From: Nemertoderma westbladi
Lineage: Eukaryota; Xenacoelomorpha; Nemertodermatida; Nemertodermatidae
Length of the DNA: 60,087 nucleotides
Direction of reading: 5' to 3'
Assembly (NCBI GenBank): GCA_032718475.1
Contig: JAUCBJ010002207.1
Location: 1-60,087 of the forward strand
Made by a program: the position numbers and the translations under genes. The notes under the pieces were generated by a model. That model was not told the DNA's origin. It saw nothing but the letters and a program-made list of their open reading frames with translations, and did not search any database. The first letter of the stretch is position 1. Every line of letters starts with the position of its first letter. Positions 21,699 through 32,543 of the stretch are shown piece by piece.

Positions 21699-22028
21699 TA
21701 GTTTACCTTTATGGTCACCAGTGAAGTCCTTATTTTTACCATTTCAACGGGCATATTCGCTTATTTATGTAGTAGCACTTTCTATATTTAGCTTTAAATT
21801 TACATTAGAAGTAAATCATTTAAGGATTTTTTAAAAATATGTTTAGGTTCTACACATTAAGGACAATAACAACGGAGTTTTCTTTATAATTCTGTTGAAA
21901 ATTGTTGGAAATTCTCAAAATTTGCTATTATGAAATTTTCAGTATAGGGAATCATCATTTGATAGGCACCATCATTTTGCCAAATTCCCAAGTTTTTTGT
22001 AAATATTCCCAGGATACTTGTATATATA

Positions 22029-23428
22029 GTAGGGCGGTGCGTTTTTTACTTTTTTTCAATTTCATTGTTCTACCGGTGCATAAAAGTTGCCAAATGGTAA
22101 AAAAATAAGGCAAAAAAAATTTCTTTCAATTTTGTCTATAACTTCACGGATCCCAAGAGGGTTGAAATTTTAAGCCATCGCGATGCACCATAATGAAATT
22201 TATAACAATATAACCCATTGATGAAATATTAATGACTCAGTAAAGAACTTCCTGCATGCATCAAATGTGATCAAATGGGTCCAAACTTAGTTAGATACCA
22301 AAATTTTGATTTTGGGACCAAGGGAAGTAGTGCCACAGGCACATGACCAGAACATACTCTTTGTCGCAAATGACTATTTTTCTCAATTATGGACAACTTT
22401 TAGTTCTCCTACGGCATTAATATTATGCTTATTAGAACCGCAATGACCGAATTAGTGTTAGTAGACACCATCAAAACAAGCATAGAGCTAATAGTTCTTG
22501 AGATTTTGAAGAAAATGTTAAATCCGGCACAAGACAACATTACTACTTTGATGATTTGTGGACAAATACACAAAAATGTTTCTTCTAATTATCTTAAGGC
22601 ATCAAAAATATACAAATCACTGCAACAAATTGATTCAGTGTATACAGACACCTTCAAAATTAAAGAGTAGTGATTAATTCACTATCCTTTTTGTAAAAAA
22701 TGTGTGGAATGGGTCAACTCAATATCAAGTATTAATTGGTGGATATAGTCTTGACATATTGTAAAATAACTAAAGAACTAATGACCCTACTCATATTTTG
22801 AAGGTGTCTACACCCATTACAACGATCATTTTCTGTGATGTGTCTATTCTTGATTCTTTGAGATAATTCAAAATAAAATTTTTTGAGGATTTGTCCAAAT
22901 CACATCAAGGCTGTAATGTAGACTTGTGCCGGACTTTACATTTTCTGCGATATCTCAAGAACGATTCGCTCTACGTTTTTTTTGAAGGTGTCTCCCTCAC
23001 TAAATCCACTAAATCAGTCATTGCGGTTCTAATGAGCATAATATTAATGCAGTAGGAAAACTCAAAGTTGGCCATCGCGAAAATTGATAATAATCGTCAC
23101 TTGCGCCAAATGGTAGGTTCTGTCCATGTGCCTGTGGCACTAGTTCCCTTGATCCCAAAATTTAAATTGTTGGTTTCTAACTAAGTTTTGACCCATTTGA
23201 TGACATTTGATGCATGCAGGAAGTTCTTTCTTGAGGCATTGATCTTTCATCAATGTGTTATATTGTTATAAATTTCATTATGGTGCATCGCGATGGCTCA
23301 AAATTTCAACCCTCTTGGGATCAGTGAATATTTTTTTTTGCCTTATTTTTTTACCATTTGGCAACTTTTGTGCACCGGTAGAACAATGAAATCGAAAAAA
23401 AGTAAAAAACGCACCGCCCTATTATATA
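22029..23428. mobile_element. 1.4-kb full-length palindrome (foldback element)
   Basis: The sequence from TAGGGCGGTGCGTTTTTTAC (22029) is mirrored by GTAAAAAACGCACCGCCCTA ending at about 23428. The similarity runs all the way to the centre near 22730, so the arms are about 690 bp each. Shared landmarks include GCATCGCGATGG, GATGCATGCAGGAAGTTCTT and TTCTAATGAGCATAATATTA. The arms differ by scattered substitutions and indels. There is no coding content beyond a non-conserved 81-codon frame. A non-autonomous foldback/MITE is likely; the target duplication is unclear, with TA or TATATAG nearby. Confidence 0.85.
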
Positions 23429-23519
23429 GGCCTACTATCTTGTTCTGTCTCGTAATTTCTCTGAACTGCACCTGTAAGTGAGTACTCGTTTCTAGTAGCA
23501 AAATCATAATTAAATAAAT

Positions 23520-23940
23520 TAGAAATGTGTTGAATAGTAATTTTTATTTTTATTTTTAATTTTGATTTTCTTCTTCACTCTCTCTCTCTCATTCCTCCTT
23601 GATTATATTTTTTCGCCCCATTTTCCCTTCTAGGATTTTTCGCCAAACTCTATCTCTGCTTTTTCACCCCCTCTCTGATTTTTCGCCCCCTTCTTTGGTT
23701 CACTGGTGGAGGGGGCAGCAGCCCCCCCCCCCCCCCCCCGCCTCGTACACCTATGGTTATAACGGTGCGCTGGTATAGAATGCATTAAATCAAAGTATAA
23801 AATCGTTATCAAAAAATATTATATTCTCCAAGAAACTTAAAAATTAACTACTTCAAGAATACCAAGGTATCAGGGTTTAACACAGGGTTCAAATCAAATA
23901 AATATATATACTATATATATATATGTATATATATACTATA
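23520..23940. other. Low-complexity interval with a poly(C) run
   Basis: T/C-rich sequence, a long C run near 23720-23738 and a TATATA tract at 23903-23942. No gene. Confidence 0.4.
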
Positions 23941-23944
23941 TACA

Positions 23945-25228
23945 CGAAGTGGGGCCTTCGCGCAGCACGTGACTTAAATTTAATTTAAGTACTAATTCGA
24001 AAGTATTACTGTATTAGCAAATTTTAAGCAGATTTCGCCTAATCACTTTTTTTACCTCTTTCATTTCTATTCAGACATTTCTGACTCTAGCGGTATAGTG
24101 AGAACTGAAGATGGATTAGGGTCTCCAGCCCCACAAAGACACAGCCTATGGATGAATAGTACATACGTACATCGGCCAAGTTTCATCTTGAATAACAGAT
24201 AACGAAATGAGAGACGGATCTCACTTTCAGAAATTTCGTCGTATATCGGCAGACCGATTAAATCTCCCCCCCCCCCCACAAAGACGCAGCATGTGGTCCA
24301 GAATATATGGCAAGATTCAGCTTAAACTGATTAAAATTAATGAGACGGGAGAATCTATTCACTTTCAGGCATAAAGTAGTCCTATAGCGGGTGACTGTTG
24401 AACTGATTTTCAACAAAACAACTTTTCAACTTGGCAGCTTTAAATTCGACAAAGTTATAAGCATGTCAATATCATAACGACGACAACGATTTCACTTTCA
24501 GACCTTTGGCCCTCTAGCGGCAGACTGGAGAACTGCAGATGGATTCGCCTCCTTTGAAAGTCACAGCTAATGGTCTAATACATATCTGCCAAGTTTCAGC
24601 TTAAACGGATTAAAAGCAAAGAAATGGGAGGGCATTTAATGTTTAGACATGTGGCCCTCTAGCGGGAGACCATTGCACTGATGGTGTCTGAAAGTCTCTC
24701 AAAAATCTCAACTTTAGCTCATATTGATACCTACAAATTTTCAACTTGGCAGCTTTAAATCCGACAAAGTTATTAGCATGTCAAAATCGTAACGACGACA
24801 ACGATTTCACTTTCAGACCTTTGGCCCTCTAGCGGCAGACTGGAGAACTGCAGATGGATTCGCCTCCTTTGAAAGTCACAGCTAATGGTCTAATACATAT
24901 CTGCCAAGTTTCAGCTTAAACGGATTAAAAGCAAAGAAATGGGAGGGCATTTAATGTTTAGACATGTGGCCCTCTAGCGGGAGACCATTGCACTGATGGT
25001 GTCTGAAAGTCTCTCAAAAATCTCAACTTTAGCTCATATTGATACCTACAAATTTTCAACTTGGCAGCTTTAAATCCGAAAAAGTTATTAGCATGTCAAA
25101 ATCGTAACGACGACGACGACAACGACGACGACGACGACGACGATGATGACGACAACTATTTGCATAAATTGACCCACCCCCTAACAGTGTCAATTCGCTA
25201 AGGCTCCGCCAACTTCGTGGCTCGCCCC
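23945..25228. repeat. Composite dispersed repeat containing a 315-bp tandem duplication
   Basis: The left end CGAAGTGGGGCCTTCGCGCA and right end CAACTTCGTGGCTCGCCCC are related to the repeat ends at 11100-11550. Inside, GCATGTCAAnATC... recurs at 24461, 24776 and 25091, an exact 315-bp period, carrying GGCCCTCTAGCGGCAGACTG and the related GGCCCTCTAGCGGGAGACCA. The two full copies are nearly identical, so the duplication is recent. A (GAC)n run follows at 25108-25155. No coding content. Confidence 0.75.
25108..25155 (+). repeat. GAC-type microsatellite
   Basis: About 15 GAC/AAC/GAT triplets follow the last 315-bp unit. It probably grew from the CGACGACAACGA found in each unit. Confidence 0.85.
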
Positions 25229-25229
25229 A

Positions 25230-25836
25230 CATATAGTCATCATGTAGGCTTGCTTGCAGAGCCCCCCCCCCCCCTGGTGGCTGCGACTCACTAGGTCTTC
25301 TGAGCTACCCCCAGTCTCACATCCGACCATATTTCCATTATAGTACTGTAGTATTGCATTGTGTATCTATAATAATACTGTATTGTGTATCAATGGAAAA
25401 TAAACTTAAACTTAAATTGAATTGAATTGAAAATAATTTAAACGAAATGTTAAATGCGGAGGAAAAAGAGAATTTGCTATAAAATGTCAATATTCCGACA
25501 CAATGACAAGACTCCAATATCCATCTACTGTTCTACCGTCTACATAAACAGATCGCCCAGTTAAAATCTTCAAAATCTCTAGTTCTGATTTTTGCCCATT
25601 TAAATGCTATTTTAACAGAGAAAACAATGATATCATTTGGTTTTGCTCACTTTTATAAATGGCTGAGCAAACATAACTTTTGCAATGCCTCAAAAATTTC
25701 ATTGCATTTTTATTTCCTTTTACTTTTAGCCAAATAAAAATTATACACAGTAAAATGGTAACTTTATTATCCAAGAAAATTCGAATGCGCCTAAAATGAA
25801 CTTTCTACATTTTAAATGAGGAAGCCAATGAAGATG
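25230..25836. other. Intergenic, no gene seen
   Basis: A 14-base C run near 25261-25274 and AT-rich sequence. No supported coding or RNA gene. Confidence 0.4.
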
Positions 25837-26402
25837 CATTCCACTACCCGAACTTTATCACTTAGTGCTGGTTCGAAAGACCCCACTACCCGAACTTTAT
25901 CGACCTAGGGCTGGTTCGATGGACCCCACTACCCGAACTTTATCCACCTAGGGCTGGTTCGATGGACCCCACTACCCGAACTTTATCGACCTAGGGCTGG
26001 TTCGATGGACCCCACTACCCGAACTTTATCGACCTAGGGCTGGTTCGAAGGACCCCACTACCCGAACTTTATCCACCTAGGGCTGGTTCGATGGACCCCA
26101 CTACCCGAACTTTATCCACCTAGGGCTGGTTCGATGGACCCCACTACCCGAACTTTATCGACCTAGGGCTGGTTCGATAGACCCCACTACCCGAACTTTA
26201 TCCACCTAGGGCTGGTTCGATGGACCCCACTACCCTAACTTTATCCACCTAGGGCTGGTTCGATGGACCCCACTACCCGAACTTTATCCACCTAGGGCTG
26301 GTTCGATGGACCCCACTACCCGAACTTTATCCACCTAGGGCTGGTTCGATGGACCCCACTACCCGAACTTTATCCACTTAGTGCTGGTTCGATGGGTTCG
26401 AT
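25837..26402 (+). repeat. 43-bp minisatellite, 13 units
   Basis: CCACTACCCGAACTTTATC recurs every 43 bp, followed by nACCTAGGGCTGGTTCGATGG. Copies differ mainly at C/G in TATCSACC and at a few terminal bases; the outer copies read CTTAGTGCTGG. The GGTTCGATGG part resembles a tRNA box B, but there is no matching box A. 43 is not a multiple of 3, so it is not coding. Confidence 0.93.
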
Positions 26403-26460
26403 GGACTTGTTCAATTAATGGGATGGTGTAAATGATGTAATATTATGGTTTTGTTCAGAA

Positions 26461-26575
26461 ATGGAAAAAATGAGAATGCGCGTCACCGGGGGTTGAAACA
26501 GCGCTATACGTACGTTTCGGCCTAACAGGCCTCATCAGTAGCGCTAACCAGCTCAGCCACTAGCCCCTGACATAT
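26461..26575 (-). mobile_element. Ribozyme-bearing SINE-like element (tRNA-like flanks)
   Basis: On the minus strand, a box A-like TGGCTGAGCTGGTTAGCGC (26541-26559) and a box B-like TGTTTCAACCCCCGG (about 26486-26500) bracket the hammerhead ribozyme, in the place where a tRNA would have its anticodon arm. A T-rich stretch follows. The arrangement recalls pol III-driven hammerhead SINEs such as those of schistosomes. It is an inference from box similarity. Confidence 0.5.
26500..26545 (-). ncRNA. Hammerhead ribozyme, type I, minimal
   Basis: The 46-nt minus-strand sequence holds every conserved element. Stem I is AGCGCTA/TAGCGCT (perfect 7 bp). It is followed by CTGATGAG, stem II GGCC-TGTTA-GGCC (shared boundary bases), CGAAAC, a tiny stem III AC-GTAC-GT, and A as the cleavage base (site between 26507 and 26506). 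This fits the CUGAUGAG...CGAAAC...GUH consensus. Very short stem III is typical of the retrotransposon-borne hammerheads reported in Penelope-like elements, which are thought to act as dimers. Expected activity is self-cleavage of the element RNA. Confidence 0.85.
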
Positions 26576-26602
26576 TCACTCTCTCACATAAGTATTAAGA
26601 AC

Positions 26603-27112
26603 CACTTCTATTGAACAGACAGTCTTAAGTTGCATATCCTATCTCTAACAGTAGACCTACCGGCCTCAAGTATGTTAGAGTGAAACAGGAGGAAGTACAA
26701 ATAAATAAATATTCAGCTCGAGTATTGCTGCCAGGTGATATTATGGTGTCAATGATACCGATACCGATATGATATCCCCCACCACCAGTTCAGTCATAAA
26801 TATTGAACAACACATCTGACAAATCCAGTCAAACGCCTGCGAAATATTACTTAATATCACTTCTATTGAACAGACAGTCTTAAGTTGCATATCCTATCTC
26901 TAACAGTAGACCTACCGGCCTCAAGTATGTTAGAGTGAAACAGGAGGAAGTACAAATAAATAAATATTCAGCTCGAGTATTGCTGCCAGGTGATATTATG
27001 GTGTCAATGATACCGATACCGATATGATATCCCCCACCACCAGTTCAGTCATAAATATTGAACAACACATCTGACAAATCCAGTCAAACGCCTGCGAAAT
27101 ATTACTTAATAT
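26603..27112. repeat. 255-bp tandem duplication, two near-identical copies
   Basis: CACTTCTATTGAACAGACAG starts at 26603 (inside ACCACTTC) and the same block starts again at 26858. Both copies run to GCGAAATATTACTTAATAT with almost no differences, so the event is recent. The second copy ends 2 bp before the stop codon of the minus-strand exon at 27114. Confidence 0.9.
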
Positions 27113-27113
27113 T

Positions 27114-27841
27114 TCAATTGAAGTAGATGAGAAATGGAATGAACAAAATAAGATACATTGAAACACCATTGTGTGATACAACTCCATCTGTAGTGGATGC
27201 ACCTTCTGTGGATTCTTGACTTGTAGCTAGAGTGCTTGTTGTTACAGGTTTGAGGGATAACTTTATAAGGGAATGACCAACATAATATTCAAATCCTTCT
27301 TCCATGACGGTTTCCAAAATGTGCTTTTTATCTGCGTAAACAAATACTGTTACAGGTATTGTACCAGAGACGTTATCACTACCAGGGCAAACCGATACAC
27401 CAAGGTCGAAGTTGATACTTCCAACATCTTGTGAAACCTTAGGCTCTATAATGGATTCAATAATATCACTGATAGTGAAATCAGAACAGGGAGAACAAGG
27501 TGTGTAGGTCATGATATAGTCGATAGGTATTTGAGAGATAATAGCTTTGATGGTATGTAATCTGCCATCTATTGGCATGCTGTAAGGGAATACTTCGAAT
27601 TTATCTTCCAAAACTTTCGTTAACTCAGTTGTGCTGATATTCGGATCGTTTCCAACAAATTTTATATCCACCTTGAACTCCGAAAAATCGCAACTGATAT
27701 TATTCATGCTTTGCACTGTTGCTGTTTCTTTTATAAAATCTTCGGTGACCTCCAGGTCTTCTTCCCATGTTCCATCACTTATGAAGTTCTCGCATTCACT
27801 TTGTGTAGCATTGATTACAAACATCAGATTAACAGTGTTTC
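27114..27841 (-). CDS. Terminal exon of a secreted, possibly GPI-anchored protein
   Basis: The minus frame runs from a splice acceptor (TTTTGTTTTATAG before 27841) to a TGA at 27114-27116, 242 codons, starting in phase 1 (GA|AAC). The sequence has several N-glycosylation motifs (NAT, NIS, NVS) and paired cysteines (SECENF, NISCDF, CSPCSDF, VSVCPGS). After these come a Ser/Thr stalk (TTSTLATSQESTEGASTT) and a hydrophobic C-terminus (SMYLILFIPFLIYF) with no basic tail. That end is what a GPI-anchor signal looks like. I do not recognise the ectodomain family. Upstream exons, including a signal peptide, are not found and may lie beyond the repeats at 27970 onwards. Confidence 0.6.
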
Positions 27842-27971
27842 CTATAAAACAAAATGGCCAAACATTATTGTCGAACTATAGAACTAGAGCTGATCGATTT
27901 CGCTCAATCTAGTAGTACTGTAGTATTATTGAAACACAGGAAATACAAAAATAAACCACTAAATATCTAAA

Positions 27972-28028
27972 TAGTGTCGCAGTATCCGAGTGGCGGATAC
28001 TGTGTTTGACCTGCTTACACAATACAGT
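27972..28028 (+). mobile_element. 5' part of a tRNA-derived SINE split by the Penelope-like element
   Basis: GTGTCGCAGTATCCGAGTGG is a tRNA-like head with box A (TATCCGAGTGG). The sequence breaks off at TGCTTACACAATACAGT (28012-28028). The same 17 bp recur at 32594-32610, and the SINE continues there with box B. Confidence 0.75.
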
Positions 28029-28118
28029 TTAGTAAGTGAGAACGTGCCCTTGTCACCGCGTTAAGCATAATATACTAGGTTTAGATTCAGAGACCAATTA
28101 AGGTGACAGAAAAATGGT

Positions 28119-28173
28119 GGATTACTGAGTAATATTTCAGCCAACAGGCCTTTATCAAACTCAAACAATCAGA
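28119..28173 (-). ncRNA. Degenerate hammerhead motif in the inverted terminal copy
   Basis: This is the reverse complement of the motif at 32494-32543: GTTTGAGT, TTGATAAA, GGCCTGTTGGCT, GAAAT and ACTCAGTAAAC. It has lost the invariant CUGAUGA bases, so cleavage is unlikely. Confidence 0.5.
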
Positions 28174-28568
28174 TATATCTACCAACAGAGAAGCACAGTA
28201 CAGACTCAGAATGCAATTCAAATTTCCCTCTAAAGACTGTTGCAGCAAAAAAGAAAAGATATACAGTACTTCAACTAATTTAATGTTTCTAATTTTAATT
28301 GCACCAAATTGAAAAAATGATTGAAAAAAGTCTATTCTAAATTTAGCGTGTGTCGTAATAGTAAAAAATATATAAAAAATGTATATAAAGAAATTGTTTT
28401 TGTACCCGTGATAATGTTTATATTACCTACCATCCCGTATCGAAATCTTTAGCGTGCTGTATGTTAATGCTTGGTGTTTTTGTATGTATATATATAGATT
28501 GTGCTATTTTTCGATCTGACCAGTCCTTACATTGCCGTAGAGTTAGTACTTGAAAAGGATTTTGTATA

Positions 28569-29063
28569 TTATCTGTATATATCTATGTATATTATACTAT
28601 TTGGGTGTTCTGAAAGGTAATGTGATGCCATACTACTACTCGATGTGTTTCCTGATCTAACTGAATTACGATGTTTCATTGTCCTGTCCCTAACCCTAAG
28701 ATATGATTCGCCTATGTACGTTTCGCCACAGATGTTACATTTAAGTTGGTAAACTATGTTCTTCTTAATACAATTTCTACAACCGTTGCTGCATGTATAA
28801 CAATCAGCATTAGGGGGGGGGGGGGGGGGGGGGGGGGGGCACTTGGGTTTGTTAATGTTAGAACGTATAAGAGTATTTTTTAATTTTGGGCCGGGAATTG
28901 AGACTAATCTTACATTATTGTGGAAAGGGGAATTTGCTATAATTTTCTTTACTTTGCGTAGGATGTTATCGTTGATGAAAGGTAGTGCTAAGGGGAGAGT
29001 ATCTTTATGCTGAATTGTTTTCCGGGAAGGTCCTCTCGTTACCTGATAGATTAATTTACCCAC
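28569..29063 (-). pseudogene. GIY-YIG endonuclease domain of the Penelope-like element (inverted copy)
   Basis: The 164-codon minus frame contains CYTCSNGCRNCIKKNIVYQL, KCNICGETYIGES and RDRTMKHRNSVRSG. These correspond to the Cys-rich linker and GIY-YIG core (YQL.C..C...YIG.S...R...H). It is nearly identical to 31633-32232 but ends early, and a 23-G run has expanded its proline stretch to PPPPPPPPP, where the other copy has PAPP. It breaks after HPNSIIYIDIYR. The endonuclease would nick target DNA to prime reverse transcription. Confidence 0.8.
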
Positions 29064-29226
29064 AAGAGCAACTGGAAAGTCATTATTAATCAGTGTGGTT
29101 CTTACAGAATTTAAACCTCTATTCTTACCCCCCGGGGTCGATCCTTGCTCGCTTAATAGGTTTATCGCGGTGTATTCTGGGAATATACCAGTATCATAGT
29201 CGTTTCACCCCCCCCCCCCCCCCCCC

Positions 29227-30351
29227 GATAAGGATAACCTAACCACGGATGAGCGAAGAGCACTGGATAAACTCTCAAAGTCGAAGAACATCGTTATTAA
29301 GAAAGCCGATAAGAGTGGCGGCTTTGCGGTATTCGACAGGAACGGTTACGTCGATAAAATCCATAGCGACATACTTACCGACACTAACGCATATAAAGTG
29401 TTACCACGCGATCCAACCCCACGTATTACAGCAGAGACTAACTCCGGCATCAAATCTATTTTGTGTAGATCAATGCCCGACACATTAACCGGTTCATTTG
29501 TAACTGTTAAACCCCGAGTTCCAGAACTATATGGAATTCCAAAAATTCACAAAATCGGTAATCCAATGCGGCCAATTTCGTCCTGCACGGGTTCTATTTT
29601 AGAGAAACCGGCGTGGCTCGTTACGCAAATTTTAACACAGGCTGCCGAGTTTGTTCCAGAACGTTTAAGGAACACCATAGACTTTATAAACAGGGTTAAA
29701 AAATTACCACCAATGCAACCAGGTGATATTATTTTCAGTACGGACATTGTTAACCTTTACACGAATATCCCTATTCCTGAAGGTATAGAAGTCGTTACAA
29801 ATTTTGTATCCAAACATGAACATGAAATAAACATGTTCGGACTTACAACGGCTGACTTTTACGGTTTATTACAATTGGCTGTTGCTAAAGGTTATTTTCA
29901 CTTTGAAAATAAGTATTATGAGCAGTCACATGGGATGGGAATGGGGAACCGATCAGCGGCCCCTTTCGCTATTATCTTTATACACGTTAAAGAAACAATA
30001 TTCCTCAACGACTACCACTTGTCACCTGAGTCCTGGTTCCGTTTCCTTGACGACGGGTGGTCCACGTGGAGCCACGGAGAGGATGAACTGGATAATTTTT
30101 TGGAATATTTAAACTCTTGCCACTCCACTATTAAATATACCATGGAGAAGTCTTTTTATAAATTACCTTTTTTAGATGTCCTTACCGTAGTTTACAACGA
30201 TGGTTTGATCGACTTTGAACTTTATGTAAAGCCATCAAATGCGGGAGTGCTACTAAACTTCTATAGTAAACATCCCAAGCATATGATCAGAAACACCGCG
30301 ATAAACGCTATTAAGCGAGCTAACAACTACAGATCGACCCCCATGGGGTAA
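29227..30351 (+). pseudogene. Reverse transcriptase of the Penelope-like element
   Basis: The frame opens right after a C run (29208-29226) and reads about 374 codons. It contains KNIVIKKADKSGGFAVFDR, ELYGIPKIHKIGNPMRPISS, IIFSTDIVNLYTNIPIPEGI, GMGMGNRSAAPFAIIFIHVK, WFRFLDDGWSTW (the catalytic xxDD box as FLDD), KLPFLDVL and HPKHMIRNTAINAIKRANNY. YG.PK.HK and D..NLYTNIP are diagnostic for Penelope-like and telomerase-related RTs. The N-terminus is missing, and a 1-nt shift (CCCCCATGGGG versus CCCCGGGGGG in the inverted copy) ends the frame before the GIY-YIG part. Confidence 0.88.
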
Positions 30352-30364
30352 GAATAGAGGTTTA

Positions 30365-31588
30365 AACAAGCTGGCAAGCCTGGAGGGTTCACGGTCCTCC
30401 TACTTAATCAGTACAATAATAATAACCGATACATCATTGTCGAAACGTACCCAGTATTCGGGTACCGGCTGGCGGCTGACCGGTACGTTTTCGTTCGGGT
30501 AGGCCTATGTTTCCTTTTCACTTGTTCCCATCGTAGGCGACCTCATGCTCATCCCACCACGACCACGACCACCAGTTACGAGTTGGGTAGGCGTCTACCG
30601 GCAACCGGTAAGTAATTACGCGCCACACGACGTCATCCCGCCATCCGCCAACATTTATACCGGTACGGTAAGCCTACCACCTACCGGCTGGCTACCATCG
30701 CACCGTAGGTCTACCGCCTACGCCTACCGGTCAACCGGTAACGGTAGGCTACCGCGTACCGGTACAGCGGTACTCAAAGTCGTACCGGTATTGTCGTAAT
30801 TGACAAATGCAGGATTAAACCGTAACCCGTTCCGGTACCGGTACCATATGCATCTGAACGACTGGACGGTTAATCTCATAGCATAGCTGCATAGGCCTAC
30901 CGGTAGTCAGTGCGAAGTCGCCTGCGAACATGGCGAAATATTATATTTAAGCCAGGCATAGCCTACCTGATGGATAATAATAAACTGAAATGCTATGCCG
31001 GTCTGCCAGTCAGAAGTACCGGTACTTGGTACTGCCAGTTTGCTGCTATGCCAGTATGCGTAGCAGGTAGTGCATAGTGCTAAGATTGCTACCATCGGAC
31101 CGTACTAGCAGCGCAGACAATCAGACAGTACTAGCAGTCTAGGGCCTACAGGACTGCAGTACCGGTACTGCAGTATTGGTAATTGCTAATGCTAATTAAT
31201 TACCTTAATTAAATCTTCAATTAGGTCATAATGTAGGTCCAAATTTAAAAATCGGCCTCCGTTAATCGATTTAGAAATAATTCAGGTACCTCCATGCCAA
31301 ATATCAGAATCATTCATTGCGTTCCCTATGACAAGATAGCTTTTTCCTAAACCATGCGAAAACACGCAAATATAGCGCTCACATCGCACAAATACCATCT
31401 CGACACCCAATTTTTTGTATGAGCCTTCGCCATCCCTATATCTAACTTTTGTCCAAATTTTGTTTCGATTGATTAATAAATAACTGAGATATCGCTCTGG
31501 ACACACACACACACACACACACACTACACACACACACACACACATTACGGTAATAATGGTCACTTATGTCAAAGACCGTGAACCAATA
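30365..31588. other. 1.2-kb insert interrupting the Penelope-like element
   Basis: The inverted copy reads AATAGAGGTTTAAATTCTGT without a break, whereas here the same text is split between 30364 and 31589. The insert is unusually rich in ACCGGTA/TACCGGT palindromes (30470-30860). It ends with a non-coding repeat and an (AC)n tract (31501-31546). No gene is supported. Confidence 0.6.
31501..31546 (+). repeat. (AC)n microsatellite
   Basis: Two runs of AC dinucleotides separated by one ACT triplet. Confidence 0.95.
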
Positions 31589-32232
31589 CTGTAAGAACCA
31601 CACTGATTAATAATGACTTTCCAGTTGCTCTTGTGGATAAATTAATCTATCAGGTAACGAGAGGACCTTCCCGGAAAACAATTCAGCATAAAGATACTCT
31701 CCCCTTAGCACTACCTTTCATCAACGATAACATCCTACGCAAAGTAAAGAAAATTATAGCAAATTCCCCTTTCCACAATAATGTAAGATTAGTCTCAATT
31801 CCCGGCCCAAAATTAAAAAATACTCTTATACGTTCTAACATTAACAAACCCAAGTGCCCCGCCCCCCCTAATACTGATTGTTATACATGCAGTAACGGTT
31901 GTAGAAATTGTATTAAGAAGAACATAGTTTACCAACTTAAATGTAACATCTGTGGCGAAACGTACATAGGCGAATCATATCTTAGGGTTAGGGACAGGAC
32001 AATGAAACATCGTAATTCAGTTAGATCAGGAAACACATCGAGTAGTAGTATGGCATCACATTACCTTTCAGAACACCCAAATAGTCTAAAAATACAAAAT
32101 CCTTTTCAAGTACTAACTCTACGGCAATGTAAGGACTGGCCAGATCGAAAAATAGCACAATCTATATATATACATACAAAAACACCAAGCATTAACATAC
32201 AGCACGCTAAAGATTTCGATACGGGATGGTAG
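31589..32232 (+). pseudogene. GIY-YIG endonuclease domain of the Penelope-like element (plus copy)
   Basis: Open from the insert junction through MDKLIYQVTRGPSRKTIQHK, NKPKCPAPPNTDCYTCSNGC, KNIVYQLKCNICGETYIGES, RDRTMKHRNSVRSG and FDTGW to the stop at 32230-32232. This is the more complete of the two copies: it keeps the C-terminal part (CKDWPDRKIAQSIYIHTKTP) which is cut off in the inverted copy. It has been severed from its RT by the upstream insert. Confidence 0.85.
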
Positions 32233-32493
32233 GTAATATAAACATTATCACGGGTACAAAAAATTTCTTTATATACATTTTTCATATATATTTTTTTTTA
32301 CTATTACGACACACGCAAAATTTAGAATAGACTTTTTTCAATCATTTTTCAATTTGGTGCAATTAAAATTAGAAACATTAAATTAGTTGATGTACTGTAT
32401 ATCTTTTCTTTTTTGGTGCAATAGTCTTTAGAGGGAAATTTGAATTGCATTCTGAGTCTGTACTGTGCTTCTCTGTTGGTAGATATATCTGAT

Positions 32494-32543
32494 TGTTTGA
32501 GTTTGATAAAGGCCTGTTGGCTGAAATATTACTCAGTAAACCA
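32494..32543 (+). ncRNA. Degenerate hammerhead motif at the 3' end of the Penelope-like element
   Basis: GTTTGAGT pairs with ACTCAGTAAAC (stem I with a bulge), TTGATAA stands in place of CTGATGA, GGCC-TGTT-GGCT gives stem II, and GAAAT replaces GAAAC. The layout is that of Penelope-like hammerheads but two core bases are changed. Confidence 0.5.

Noticed and set aside
22425-22670. 81-codon plus ORF
   Set aside because: Lies in one arm of the 1.4-kb palindrome and is not kept in the other arm.
25837-26402. CRISPR-like regular repeats
   Set aside because: Unit-to-unit identity with no variable spacers, and eukaryotic context. It is a minisatellite.
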